This document shows positions 11,001 to 25,930 of a stretch of 64,000 bases of DNA, piece by piece (within the stretch, counting starts at the first letter, position 1; each line of letters begins with the position of its first letter). Source of the DNA: Megascapheus bottae (Eukaryota > Chordata > Mammalia > Rodentia > Geomyidae); the NCBI GenBank assembly GCA_024803745.1, contig JANJXV010000024.1, positions 20,531,927-20,595,926 of the forward strand. Reading direction: 5' to 3'. The position numbers and the translations under genes are program-made. The notes under the pieces are model-generated. The model ran no database searches and was not told where the DNA came from. It was given only the letters and a program-made list of their open reading frames with translations.

Positions 11001-14000
11001 TACCAGTATTCCCAGCACTCAGAAGGCAGCGCGAGTATGATCACAAGTTCAAGGCCAGGCTGGGCTGCAGTAAGACCTTATCTCAAAAATAAATTTCTTT
11101 GTTGTTGGTCCTGGGGCTTGAACTCTGGGCCTGGGCGCTGTCCCCGAGCTATTCAGCTCAAGGCTACCGCCTTGAGCCAAAGTTCCACTTCCTGTTTTCT
11201 GGTAATTAATTGGAGATAAATCTCACAGGCTTTCATGCCATTGCTGGCTTTGAACCGTGATCCTCAGATCTCAGCCTCCTGAGAAACTAGGATTACAGGC
11301 CTCATTTTTTTGGGGGTCGGGGGGCAGTCCTGGAGCTTGAACTCAAGGCCTGGGCACTGTCCTTGGACACTTTTTGCTCAAGGTTAGCACTCTTGCCACT
11401 TGAGCCAAAGCACCACTTCCAGATTTGTCTGTGTATATAGTTCCCAGGAATCGAACCCAGGGCTTCATGCATGCTAGGTGAGCACTGTACCACTAGGCCA
11501 TGCTCCCAGCCTCAAAAAATTTTTTTAAATAAAATGAAGTAGCTAAAAAAGTAGATTTCTCCCTCTCTTTTTCCTTCCTTCCTTTGTGTGCTCATAATAG
11601 GACCTAAACTCAGGGCCTCACTCTCATTAGGTTTTTTTCATTCACAACTAGCATTCTACTAGTTGATCCAGGCCTTCAATTCTAGCTTTTTTTCTGGTTA
11701 ACTAGTGATATGAATCTTGAGGATCTATATGCCTGAGCTGGCTTTGAAATCTATCTTTATGCCTCAGCCTCCTGAAGAATGAAGATTACAGGTATCTACC
11801 ACCAGCACCCTGTTAAACATGACCATTTTAGAAAATACACGGAGAGTAAACGTTTTCCACATTTACAAAGCTTTTCCACACATTTTCACATAAGCTTTTT
11901 TTATTTACTCATTCACTCATGTATTCATTTTGTGGACTACAGGAACTCACAATGTAGTCCAGTCTAGCCTGGTACTCACAATCTTCCATTTTCAGACCCC
12001 AACCCCTGGAATTACAGGCACGCACCATACCCAGCACCATCTAAATTTCTCTAATTTCATTTTGTTAGCCCATAGAGTCTAATATAAACCCTACACAGTA
12101 GAATATCCAAGTTCAAAGGGTAGTTTTGTCTTTGCTAAAACAGAAAGATGAGTATCCTCAAGCCTCTCCCACCATGACTGTCTTCCAATGGGAAAGGTAT
12201 GTGACATGTTTTCAAAAACAGCTCGTCTCTAGACACACCACTCGCTGTAGGCTATCTCAACTTTGCTATCTCAACATTCTACAACATATTCCTTTACTTT
12301 TTTATTTTTAAGCCAGTACTGGAGCCTGAACTCAGGACCCTGGTACTCTTAACTTATTTTGCTTAAAACAAGCACTCTATCACTTGAGCCACAGCTACAT
12401 TTCCAGCACTTTGGTGGTGAATCAAGAGATACGAGTCTCGCATGCTTTCCTGCCCAGGTTGGCTTTCAACTTCAATCCTGTCTTCTGAGTAGTTGGTATT
12501 ACAGGCGTGAGCCACCAGCACCCAGCTACTTTACTTTTAATTATTAAAAAGAAACTAATAGTGTTTAATCCTTTTTTCTTTTATTAAGGCTAATAATATC
12601 TGATGTAAAATTTGTCATTTCAATCATTGTTCAGTACACAAGCCAGTGGCAAAGGTTAAATGTACAGCACTGTAAAAACATCATCACCCAGTAAACTCTA
12701 CACCTGTGCCCCTTCTCACCCAGCCCCCTGTGGCCACTTTCTGAATCCATGCATTTTCCTGTTCTAGTAACAGGAATCATGTACGTTTTATGTTTTTCTA
12801 TCTGGCATAATTTATTTTGCAACAAGTTTTTTTCAATTATATTATATTTAAGCAACTGTATAAAAGAGTTGCCATTCAACAAATCAGTTTCTGTAAGTAC
12901 AATATACCTTGAATCTCCCCTATCCCTCCCAACTCAATCCCTACCCACCTCAATTTTCCTAGTTTCATAGGATATATGTCAAATATTATGACTGTATTTT
13001 CCCTACTTTCTCTCATTTGGTATACAGTTTTAAAGTTTCAACCATGTTGTAAGCATGAATTAGAATTTCATTCCTTTTAATAGTTCAATAGTACTGCACT
13101 GAATGGACATGCTATTTTACTTATCTACTCGTCATACAGTTGTTTCACCTTTTTGGTTATTAGAATAATACTACAATGAACAATGGCACACAAATATCTG
13201 ATTCCTGTTTCCAATTTGGGGGTGAATGTCCTACAAGTGGCATGGATGGGCCACATGAGAATTCTAGGTTTTAGTTTTGGTTTTTACTGAGGAAATATTG
13301 TTTTCCACACAAGCAGCACAATTTTTTTTTTCTCTCCAGTAGTGTAAAGACTGATTTCTCCATGTTCTTACCAATCCTTGTTATCTTCTGATTTTCACAT
13401 CGCAGCATCTTAGTAGGCAGGAAACCAATTGTATTCTTTTTCTTTTTTTGCAAGTCCTAGGGCTTGAACTCAGGGCCTGAACACTATCCTTGGGCTTTCT
13501 CAAGGCTAGAGCTCTACTACCTGAGCCACAGCACCACTTCTGGCTTTTTTTCTATGTATATGGTACCGAGGAATTGAACCCAGGTCTTTGTGCATGCTAG
13601 GCAAGCACTCTACCACTAGGCCAAATGCCCAGCCCAACTAATTGTATTCTTGATTTGCACTTCCTGATGACTAAGAATACTGGCAATCTTCTCATTTGTG
13701 TTACTGGACATATATAAATATATATCATGAATATCTGTTCCTATTTCCTTCTAAGTTTTACAATTTTAGCTTAAGCCTTTGCTGAGACAGAGGGAACAGG
13801 AATTTGAGACTGCTCTCATCACCCATAAAAGCTAGAACACAGTAACTCTCCAAATTCTGACTACAAGTTGTTGTTGTTGTTTTAAGAACTGCTTTGCTAA
13901 TATATAATTTGTATAACATATATAATTTGCCTAACACAGCTCAATGGTTTTTAGAATGTCTGGAATTATGCAACCCCTCTAGACATGACTTGATGCAATT

Positions 14001-17000
14001 TTACCAGGTTATCACTGGCTCTAAAGGAAATCTTACATTCCTCTGAAGTTCCTTCCCACCCCAACTCAACCCTACACAATACCAACCCTATCTGGACATC
14101 TCATGGGAATGAAAGTATATATGACGTAGTCTTTCATGACTGGCTTCTACTCAGCACCAGATGTCTAACTAGGTAGTAGCATCTATCTTTCCTTCATTCC
14201 TTTCTCGGTGCTGAATAATACTCCATGGAATGGATATACCATGAACTGATAGATATTTGAGTGTCTCTACTTGTAGTTAACATGAGCATACAGTTGTGAA
14301 CATTCACATGGAAGGATGAAAGTGGACATTTGTTCTCATTTCTCCTGGATACATGGAAGTTTAAGTCTTTTCTATTTTTTGGGGGGGGGGTCATGGGGCT
14401 TGATCTCGGCCTACGCACTGTCCCTGAGCTCTTCAGCTCAAGGCTACCACCCTACCCTTGAGCCAAGCCCCACCTCCCATTTTCTAGAGTCTCAGGTCCT
14501 TTTGTGCCCAGCTGGCTGTGAACCTTGATCCTCAGATCTCAGCCTCCTGAGTGGCTAGGATTACAGGTGCAAGCTACTGCCCGGGATATTTTTTTCCCCC
14601 AGTCCTGGGGCTAAGCTCAGGGCCTGAGCAATATCCTTGGTCTTTCTCAAGGCTAGAGCTATACCACCTGAGCCACAGCACCACTTCCATTTTTTTCTAT
14701 GTATGTGGTACTGAGGAATCGAACCCAGGTCTTTGTGCATGCTAGGCAAGCACCCTATCAGTAGGCTAAATTCTTGGCCAGTTTAATCTTATTGAGGGCT
14801 GGGGATATGTGAATCTGCCCTAAGGCCAGGAGCTGATCCCCCCTTCTATAACTCAGGAGGCTAAGCTCTGAGGATTCCAACTGAAAGCCAGCCCAGGCAG
14901 GAAAGGTCATGAGACTCTATCTCCTATTAACTACCAAAGAAGCCCGAAGTGGAGCTGTGACTCAAGTGTCAGAGTACTAACCTTGAGCAAGAATAGGGGA
15001 GGAGCAGTAAAGTCTTTTCTGGACTCGGAGGAAGAGGGAGGCCAACCCACAAGTGCAGAGTGGCTGAGAGTCAGGCTGGAGTTTCATAGAGTCTGTGGTT
15101 TCACCCCCCCAGGCAACTGGCATGCATTAAACACTCAACCCTGCTAACAATGCTTTACTCCTGATGGAAAGACATGCTTCTCCAACCATGAAGGTGAGTG
15201 GAGAGCCTAGCCACATTCAGTTAGGGGCCTCAACACTGGCAGGTGAGACATTCTAAATAAAGTACATTCCCAGAAGTGTCTGTTCCATTCGCCAACTTCA
15301 CATCAGTGAGGAAGGACAAGTGGAAAATGCCACCCATGGAAAAGGAACCAGAGTCCTGTCCGGGCTGTGGAGAAGAATGTGTGCAGGTGTTTGTTTGGTA
15401 GGGAAACACAGGAGATTCCAAAGGCAGGAAAAGTGTTTCACTGGTACGCCCCTCCCTTGGGAAGAAGGGGGCAACAGGCTGGGGTGAAGGGGCAGACTTG
15501 TAAAGTCTTGGCAGACAGGAATGATTTAGAAGTGAAAGTGGAAAGAAGGAAGTTAAGAAGACAGAGGGCCTTCCACACAGGTCCTCATTCTCTTGGCCTT
15601 ACAGGAGAATCAAAACCTAAGGCTCTGGGAACAGTGGTCCCCAGCACACGAGCGCCACCTGCTGGGGCCCAGGAGGCCAGCATGGAGGGGAGGCAGCAGG
15701 GAGTCCCAGCCCCTGGCCTCCCCTCTCCCAGGGCTCACAGCAGCCCAGCCCAGCAGCTCTGCTGTCTGTCTCACCTGGCCCACCGCAGCTCCAATGCTCC
15801 CTGTCCCATCCACAATCCCTGTGACCGTGGCCAATGCCTCACTGCTGCCTTGAATTGGCTCCTGGCGACCCAGGTCTGCAGAAATGGCTGAGCTAATCAT
15901 GTTAGAAGGTCCACCGATAAAAAACCCTGAAATACACAGATAGAGCAGGTGCCTATTATAACATGAAGTCACAATAACATTAGCAATCTCCTGGATAAGG
16001 CAAAAATAGCAGTGCAGTATTTTTAACTTAATATGTTAGAGAAAATAAGGAAATTCTTCCAGATCGTTTCATTTCCGCACTAATTAGCATATACTTTGCT
16101 GGAATCCCTTCTTGAACTATGTGGCACTGTAATAATAGAATCTAAAGAGATAAAAATATAGTGAAACAGGCAGCCTTCCTGACTCTGTGAATTCTGAGTT
16201 CATTAAGTCACTGTGTGAGCTTGTCAAGTTCTATCACAAGAGTCCCTGTCACCTGAGTCCTTGACCACCCCACATCAACAACACAATGAAAAACAGTGGA
16301 GATGTAAAGGTCACTCCAAAACTGCAGGGACTTTAAATACCACTGGCCTCTTCCAGGTGGCCCCAGAATCTGGCTTGACTTGGCTCCCATGAACTGGGTC
16401 GCATGACTGGAATGGGTGCCAGATGCCTTGTGCAGCCTGAGCAACTCATACTCCCTGATAGGAGCTGTAAAAACAAGTTATTTTTCCATATTATGGTATC
16501 TAACTGGACCCACTACACCCAGAAAATAATGGCCAATTCCAACACAGGAAGAACTGACGTGGCTTCTTTCCAGATCACTTCCTGAAGTCATATCTGGAGC
16601 TGCGGCTACAACCAAACTTTTCTAAACTCTCCCAATATGGGTAGTTTCTGTTACAAGAGGCCTGAGGAAGTCACCCAGGAGCAGAAAATAAGTAGAACTG
16701 GAAAGAAAGGTACTTCTATTGTTAAGGGGAGCAGTGAATGGCACTATCCAGAATGCCTAAGAGTTCCCTGCCCCATTGTGGAAGGTCAACAATGTTAAAG
16801 CAGCCCAGCCACCTTTGCCCTTCTAGGGAGGGGCAACCTTGACCTCCCCATATCCTCTTGGGTGGAGGAGGGGCCAGCTCTGTGTGGAGACCTGCCCAAT
16901 TTGCGCGCCAACTCCAACTAAGGTGATAGGTAAATTCAAACATTGGGCTGTAACCGTATTGGCTACCTGCATGTGGTCAGAGCTGACTATGGTCCCGCTG

Positions 17001-20000
17001 TGTATGTGATAATCCCATTGGCCACCTGTGTGTGGGTTTTGCTCTTAAAAACCCAGCGTGAGGCTGGGAGCTTGGCCTAGTGGTGGAGTGCTTGCCTAGC
17101 ATGCACAAAGACCGGGGTTTGATTCCTCAGTACCACATACATAGAAAAATGCTGGAAGTGGTACTGAGGCTCAAGTAGTAGAGCTCTAGCCTTGACAAAG
17201 TCCAAGGACAGTGCTCAGACCCTTAGCTCCAGCCCAGGACCAGCAAAAAAAACAAACAAACAAAAAAACAGCTCCCAAGTCTGCACTGTGTCCCTGGCTG
17301 GTCAGTTCACCATCTATTTCCCCAATAAATTCACCTTTTTATATGAGACTGTCTCTGTATGGTGGACTCTGGTGGGACGTGGAATCCCCACCTGGAGGGA
17401 TGTGGAATCCCCTCCTCCTGACCCCATAACACTATCATTTGAGATCTCCATAACTAAGGCCTGAGCATCAATCTGAGAGAAATGGTTTCCAGGAAAGCTG
17501 TACCTGTGACAGTCATCAGAAGTGCATTGATGGACTTATCATTCGGAGACCCTGTGAGGAGAAAAGACAAGCTTTGATGACTTAAAAGCGGTTGTAAAGT
17601 CAGGTGTGCAATCCTAACTATGCAGAAGGCTGAGCTCTGAGGCTCCAAGTTCAAAGCCAGCCCACTAAGTCCATGGGATTCTTATCTCCAATTAACCACC
17701 AAAAGGCTAGACATAGAGCTGTGACTCAGGTGGTAGCGCACTGGTCTTGAAAAGGCTAAGTGACAGAACCCAGGCCCTGAATTCAAGACCCAGTACTGGC
17801 ACAAAAAGGAAAAAAGAACAGGGGTTCTGCATGCCTGTAGACTCACAAATCCCTCCTAGAGACAACAAAGAGAGTTGAACTCTCTCACTGCCTCTCCCAA
17901 CTTTTATTTGTAATGTCTGTCTCAAGCTAATGAGACTTATAAAATAGAAACTCTACTCATCTTTAGCACATACAGCAAGCCTACTAATTACCATCTCTCC
18001 CCTCCTGAAACTTCACCATGTTTTACTGTTTTATTGCTTCTTTAATGCTGCCCCTCCTGGAGCCACCCCTCAAACAAAGCAGTACACTCCCAAGCCAGCT
18101 TTTAAACAAATCCACAAAGTAGAAGAGAGGCCTGCTTCCTCCCTACACAAATAAAGCATGGATGACAGCTCCCAGGCACTCCTCAGATGACAAAAGGGTG
18201 GCATATCATGCCTGGCAGCGGGAGGCAGGGTTGATTACTAAGACTGTGCAAATGCATTTGCTTGCTCCCAAGAGACAGGAAACAGAAACGGCTAAGGAAT
18301 ACTCACGGCTATACCCAACCAGGGACCCGATGGCCAGGAGCAGGCTGAGGGCCAGCACCGGGGCTCTCCTCTGCAGTATGTCAGAGATGAAGCCTTGGAG
18401 AGTTCCTCCTTCAACCACAGAGCACATGGCAGTCAGAAGCAGTGCTCAGGGAGTGCAGTGGCCCCACACAAGCTCCCCAGACACTATCCCTGAGATCCTT
18501 CTTGCTCAAGGCTAGTGTTCTACCACTTTCTTGAACTCAGGGCCTGGGCACTGGCCTTGGACACTTTTTGCTCAAGGCTGGCACTCTGCCACTTGAGCCA
18601 CACCACCACTTCTGGCTTTTTCTGTGTATGTGGTTCTGGGGAATTGAACCCAGGGCTTCATAAATGCTAGGGCAAGCAGTCTACCACTAGGCTATGCTCC
18701 CAGCCCAATAAATAACTTCTTTCTTTTCTTTTCTTTTTTTGCCAGTCCAGGGGCTTGAACTCGGGGTTTAAGCACTATCCTTGGGCTTTCTCAAGGCCTA
18801 GTGCTCTGCCACTTGAGCCACAGCACCACTTTGAGCTTTTTTGTATGTATGTGAGACCAAGGAATCAAACCTGGGTCTTGGTGCATGCTAGGCAAGAACT
18901 CTACCACTAGGTCAAACTCCCAGCCCCTCACTTCTGGTTTTCTGAAGGTTAATTGGAGATAAAAGTCTCACAGATCTGCCCGGACTAACTTAGAATTATG
19001 ATCCTCAGATCTCAGTCCCTAGTGGTCGGAAAAGAAAAAAAAAACAGAAGTGGCACTGTGACTCAAAGTGGTAGATTTAGCCTTAAAGGTTCGGGACCTC
19101 AGTTTAAAGTTCCAGAATCAACAACAAAAAAAATAATAAAATAAAACACGAAAATAAATACAATAATAACTTTTTTTACTTTTGTCTTGTGATTGTTTTA
19201 TAGTGCTAAGCTTGAAATTCAGGGGATCACATGCAAAGCAAGTACTTTACCTGTATCACTAAGCTATATCACCAGCCTAATTCCTCTTCTCTCTTTTCTT
19301 TTCTTTCTTTCCTTCCCTTCCTTCTTTCCTTTCCTTCCTTTCTTTTCCTTCTCCCTTTCTTTTCCTTCCTTCCTTCTTCCCTCTCTTCACTTTCTTCTTT
19401 TTTTCTGCCAGTACTGGGGCTTGAATTCAGGGCCTCACACACTTGCTTGACTTTCTTGCTTCTGGCTGGCATTCTACCACTTAAGTTACACCTCTAATCT
19501 GGCATTTTTGCTGGTTAACTGGAGATGTAGCAACATCACCTTTGGCTCTGGACCTAAGAATAAGGGCAGTGACATTCAAATACAGGACCAGTGTATCAAG
19601 TAAGGCTGTACTATATACTTTCCATGTGATAGGGAGCTTAATCTCACCATAATTCTAAATGCAAACTCATACAGAGACTAAGGTATACGATGGTACCATA
19701 GCTATGTAATAGGGAATACCAAGCCAGGCACTAATGGCTCCCATCTGTAATTCTAGTTACTCAAGAGCCTGAGATCTGAGGCTCAAAGTTCAAAGCCAGA
19801 TCAGGCAGGAAAAGTCTATGAGACACTTACCTTTAGGCACCAAAAAAGCCAGAAGTAGAGGTGTGGCTCAAGTAGTAGTGCACCAGCTTTAAAGCCCATG
19901 AGATTCTTATTTCTAATTAACTACAGAAAACCAGAAATGGCATTGTGGCTCAAGTGGTAAGGGCACTAGCCCTGAACTCAGGGATAGTGCCCAGGCCCAG

Positions 20001-22559
20001 AGTACAAGCCCCATGACTGATTTAAAAAAAAAAAAAAAGAGAGAGACAGTGCCCTAGCCCTGAGTTTAAGCCCTAAATCGACAAAAAAGAAAACAAGAAA
20101 AAGAAGCGAGCAAAACTCTGCTGTATACAATTGTAATTGCAAAGCACCCACTTCTAGGACCTGACTATCTACCACCGAGGTAGATTTGTCACTTTCTTGG
20201 CTAGGATGCCTCTTCCAAGCAAGACAGGAAGGAGCCAAAATGAATATATTCCCATTCTAACTTGGACTTCTCACACAATCAGCCTGATGACCAAATATCA
20301 TGGGAAGAGGACAAAAGGGTTGCATTTAAGGAGACTGCTAGCTTTCTCAAGACAAAGAACATGATCCATCAGCACTGTCTAAGAAAAGAGAGTCCATAAA
20401 TCACAGCTGTCTTGCTGAGTCTTCCTCTCAATGGACTTTTTTTTTTAAGTAGTTTGGTTGTTTACTGGTAAGGCAGTTTAGGAAAATCTGACTCCATACT
20501 CAGGTATGGAGTGAGTAATAAACCTTAAATGAAGCCAGATTTCCTAACCCAGAAAGAAATGACTAGTCACACTAAGTCTTTACCACACTAATGGCCTGGC
20601 ACATTGGCCAGACGTTTGTGGCTCACACCTGTAATCCTAGCTTCTCAAGAAGCTGAAAGCTAAAAAGCAGAGTTCAAAGCCAGCCAGGGCAGCAAAGTCC
20701 ATGAGACTCTTATCTCCCAACTAACCACTAAAACGCTAGAAATGGTACTGTGGCTCAAAGTGGTAGAGCACTAGCCTTTAACACAAAAGCTCAGAGACAA
20801 TTCCCAGGTCTTGAGTTCAACCCCCAGGACTGGCACAAAAGAATAAAGGAAAAAAAAAATAATGTGCATAAGCATACCTATGATTCCACCAACATCATAC
20901 CAGATTGATAGCTGGTCAGCTTCCGCCTCCTTCCATCCAAAGTTGTTACTCAGATAAAAGGGCAGCCAGAAGAAGAAGGAGTAGTTCACCAGCTTCAGGC
21001 AGGCATAGGCCAACGAGTACTATAAGAAAAATACAGTTCCCAACAGGTACTGCATGAGCATACCTCAGGTAAAGTAAAACACAAGTCTCTTTATCCTATT
21101 AGCTTCTACAAAAATCACTGGAATAAAAAATATACATGGAGCCAGGTTCGGTGGCTCATGCCTGTAATCCTAGCTAGTCAGGATACTGAGATCTGAGGAC
21201 TGAGGTTCAAAGCAGGCCAAACACTAAAAAGTCCGGGAGACTCATCTCCAATTAATCACTAGAAAACAGGAAGTGGGGATGTGACTCAAGGTGTAGGGCA
21301 GTAGCCTTGAGCTGAAGAGCTCAGGGACAATACCCAGGCCCAGAGTTCAAGTCCCATGACCCACAACACACACACACACACACACACACGAAGGAATCTC
21401 ATGGACTTTTCTGCCTGATTTGGCTCTAAACCATTATTCTCTAGATCTCAGGCTCCTGAGCAACTAGGATTACAGGTGTGAGCCCTGGCACATATCTTTA
21501 CGCATAGCTATTGCTTTTTTCTTTTATTTTTGCCAGTTCTGGGGCTGGAACTCAGGGCCTAGGTACTGTCCCTGAGCCTTTGGGTGCTCAAGGCTAGCAC
21601 TCTACCACTTGAGTCACAGCACCGCTTCCGGCTTTTTCTATGTATGTAGTACTGAGGAATCGAACCTGGGTTTTCATGCATGCTAGGCAAGCACTCTACC
21701 ATTAGGCCAAACTCCTGGCCTGCCCATCGCCTGCCCCCCCCCCTTTTTTTTCTGGCCAGTCCTGAGGCTTGAACAAGCTTGAACTATCCTTGGGGCTTTC
21801 TGCAAAGCTAATGCTCTACCACTTGAGCCACAGCGCCACTTCTGGCTTTTTCTGTGCATGCAGTACTGAGGAATCAAACCTAGGACCTCTTGTAAGCACT
21901 ATATCACTAGGCTACATTCCTGGCTCCCACACAACAATTTCTTAATTAACTGACTCCAGTTCCTTCTATAATTTCTCTGGTAGAGCAATGTATTTGTTTC
22001 CTCATTCAGACAAAAATGAGTGTTTTTCAGGACATCAACTAACATTAGCCACTAGCAAATAAATGTAGCAAACATCCCAGTTTTTGCTGCAATGTTAATA
22101 TGGTAAACCATGGAGAGCAATGTGACTCAACCACAGATTCAAAGTTGAAAAAAAGAGAAGTGGCTCAAGTGGTAAAGCACCAACCTTAAGAGAAAAAGCT
22201 AAGAATAACAGGGGCAGTGGCTCATGCCTATAATCCTAGCTACTCAAGAGGCTGAGACCTGAGGATCACCATTCAAAGCCGAAGGGGGGTACAAAGTCCA
22301 GGAGACTCTTATCTCTCATCGCCAAAACATAGAGCTGTGGCTCAAGGGATAGAGTGCTAGCCTTGATCAAAAAAGCTCAGAGACAGTGCCCAGGGCCTGC
22401 GTTCAAGCCCTAGGATCAGCATAAAAGTAAAAATAAAAGTGAAAGAGCTGCAAGTGATCAGTGGCTCAAGTGAAAGGATTCAAGTAAGAGACAGAGATAG
22501 AGAGAGGGAGGGAAGGAAGGAGGGAGGGAGGGAGGGAGGGAGGGAGGGAGGGAGGGAGG

Positions 22560-22629
<70 letters not shown>

Positions 22630-25600
22630 ACCCAGCCCCTAAGTTTAAGCCTCAGAACATGCACCCCAAAACAAACAAGTTTAACACAAGCATCCGCATT
22701 GGACCTCCTTTCTGATTAGAGCTCCCCAGGCCGAGGCAGAGCAGAGCATGTCCAGGGGATCAGAACAAAGGAACATGGTCGCCAGTGGCCTCTCAGCTCT
22801 CTTTTTGAAGGAAGGCAGTTACAGCTGTGTCACGTGTAAGTGTCGCAGCTCAGCCACCATTACTCTTACCAGGAAATCCTGACATTTAGCATCAAAGGAC
22901 AGGGGGGATGCAGAGGGGCTGACTTCAAAGGCTGTCTGCCTAGCATATTCCTGCAGCAGAGTTGGCAGCTATCCCCTGCGGACACGTGTTTTAAATGTGT
23001 GCCCCTGGCAGGCCAGCAGACACCCCCTAGAGAGCCAAACCCCAATCACCAGAGCAGGCTGTCCACACAGCCTGCTGGAGACAAAGGAGGAAGCCGAAGA
23101 GGCTTCCTTTAAGTCCCAGCCCCCAGCCTGGGAACAATGGACTGGGAAGCACAAAAGACTCACTAGAACAGTTCCGCATTTGCTCACCACAAATTTAAGT
23201 CAGACTATAGGTAGCAGCGAATCTGAATAACTAGTTGGAAGGTAAGAGCTCAGAACAAATCTAAAGAAACCAAAATTTCTAAGGATTAAAGAAAAGCAGG
23301 AACTAAAACACGCTTTAACATACACTGAACTACTCATTTGAAGTGTTATTTCTCATCGCTGCAGGGCACAAGCAGAAGCAAAATGATCAGTGTGACATAA
23401 GATGGCTCAGACTTGCTGGACATCAGTGGCTCACTCTTGAAAGCCTAGCCACTCAGGAGGATTGTGGTTCAAAGCCAGCCCAGGCAGAAAAGTCCATGAG
23501 ACTCTTATCTCCCATTAACTACCAAAAAGCCAAAAGTGGAGCTATGGTTCAAATTTGACTAAAATAAAAACAAAAACAAAACTCAAGAGACAGTGCCCAG
23601 GCCCAGAGTTTCTGCTCCAGGACTGGCATAGAACAAAAACAAAACCAAAAAGCTAAGGGACAATACGGAGGACAAGTCGAATCCCCAGTGCCAGTACCCA
23701 AAATTAAAGATGAGCCATGCACTGGTGGCTCATGCCTATAATCCTAGCTACTCAGGAGGCTGAGATCTGAGGATTGTGGTTTAAAGCCAAGTCAGGCAGG
23801 AAAACCTATGAGACTCCTATCTCCAATAAACTACTCAGAAAAGGCTGGAAACAGCACTGTGGCTCAAGTGGCAGAGCTCTAGCCTTGAGCACATAGAGGC
23901 TCAGGGAGAGCGTCCAGACCCAATTCAAGCCCCATAACCAGCAAAACATTTTTTTTAAATTAAGGAAAAAAAATAAGAGGCTGGAAGTTTGGCCTAGTGG
24001 TAAAGTGCTTGCCTAGCATGCACGAAGACCCAGGTTCAATTCCTCAGTACCACATACAAGTGGTAGAGCTCTAGCCTTGAAAAAGCCCAAGGACAGTGCT
24101 CAGGCCCCAGGACTGGCATAAATAAATAAATAAATAAATAAATAAGAAGTGCTCTGCTTTTAACCATCTAAAACTAGGACAAACAATCCTTCCTAGAACA
24201 AATATGGGGAAGTAATGTAGATAATAAAGCCTTTAAGACCTTTCATAGTCTATGCGAACTTCAACATATCCAAAATACCTGTTTAAAAGAGTTGTGCTTT
24301 CTTGGCTACCTGCTAAATCAGGCTGGGTTAGGATATCATGGCTCCTGGGTAGAATCTGATCACACCCACCTGTCCCATGTGGCCTGTGGCTTTCTTATGC
24401 TATAGATAGCTCAGTTCCTCCAAAGATGAAACCATTTACTCTCCCACTTTGGGAAAACAGGCTGCTGACCTGAACAGGCTATGAGGGACTCCATATAGCA
24501 TTCTTCTGCTAGGTCCCTAAAATTAAAGCAGCTCGGGCCAGGAGTTTGGCCTAGTGGTAGACTGCTTGCCTAGCATGCACGAAGACCAGAGTTCAATTTC
24601 TCGGCACCCCATACATAGATAAAAGCCAGAAGTGGGGCTAAAGCTCAGGTGGTAGAGCTCTAGCCTTGAGGAAACCCAAGTACAGTGCTAAGGCCCTGAG
24701 TTCAAGGCCCAGGACTGACAAAAAAAAATTATATACCTCAGACATAGTACTCCCAGGAACTAGAATCCCCCTGGCAGCAGAAGACTGTGCCAGTCCTTAC
24801 CGGTATGACTCCAGGAAGGCAGCAAGCCTGGTGAAAGCCTATTGCCTTCACGTGGGTAACAGGGTTGTCCTCCTGGACTGAGTAATTGGGCTCATATTCA
24901 TCTTCATTCTCGGTATCATTAATTAGTGGCCTGTGTGAATCTTCAAAGTTTCCTTCTGCCTCCTGACCGGTGACACCTAAAACAACAATAACAGCCACCA
25001 GTTATAGATTACCCACTGTGTGCCTATATCTAGAGTGCCTACTATGTGCCTGCACTGTGTTATGGGCTTTGCATGTATCACAGTCTTTATGAGGTCAATA
25101 TTATTTTTATGTCTATTTTATAGAAAAAGCAACAAAAGTTTAGACATCAAGGTCAATTAAGGCCCTGAAGGTCACATGGTCTGCTTAATTCTACCACAAA
25201 GATGGAGCTTCCGTGGCTTCATCCATATACATTCTGCATTTAACCATAAGTAAATATCAAACTGAATCACTTTTAGGAAGGAAAAGAAATCAGTATAGCG
25301 CTAGGCGCTATGAGTCATGCCTGTAATCCTAGCTACTCAGGAGGCTGAGCTCTGAGGATCATAGTTCAAAGCCAGTCCAATTAACCCATAGAAAATGGTA
25401 AGTAGTGCTGTGGCTCCAGGGTAAGGGTGGTAGCCTTGAGCTGAAGAGCTCAGGGACAGCACCCAGGCCCACAGTTCAAGCCCCACGACCCACCAAAAAA
25501 AAAAAAAAAAAAAAAGAAATCAGTGTCAAGATGTGAAATTAAAAATACAGACATGTTTGAAATAGTTTATTTACATGTGTCAAAACAGAACAATGATACC

Positions 25601-25894
25601 TGCAGAAATTGTCTTAAGGAAGCGTGAAAGATAAGGTAAGTTTGATGGGGATACACTGTAGAAATGTCACAATTAAGTTCCTCTTATACAATTAATGTAC
25701 AGTTAATGTAGTTTTAGGGGCCAGGCGTTTGGTCTAGTGGTAGACTGCTTGTCTAGCATGCACAAAGACCCGGGGTTCAATTCCTCGGTACCACATACAC
25801 AGAAAAAAGCCTGAAGTGGTGCTGTGGCTCAAGTGGTAGAGCCTTGAGAAAGCCCAAGGACAGTGCTCAGGCTCTGGGCTCAGGGCCCAGGACT

Positions 25895-25930
<36 letters not shown>

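Larger units (their letters stand above)
18478..19022 (-). repeat. B1-Geo SINE split by two IDL-Geo copies
   Basis: An inverted Geo piece (18478-18532) stops inside 'ctaccactt' and the text resumes at 18929 with 'cacttctggttttctgaagg' and the B1 head to 19022. Two IDL-Geo copies fill the gap. Confidence 0.7.

Noticed and set aside
15367..15891. 174-codon plus-strand frame
   Set aside because: Its 3' part is the antisense of SLC37A3 exon 13 and the rest is intron. It has no motif or splice support.
22495..22628. Long Arg/Glu and Ser/Leu repeat frames
   Set aside because: Translation of a purine-only microsatellite, not a protein.
24900..24960. Lysosomal acidic di-leucine signal in the SLC37A3 central loop (DSHRPLI)
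   Set aside because: The spacing is one residue too long for the [DE]xxxL[LI] rule, so it is only a near-match.
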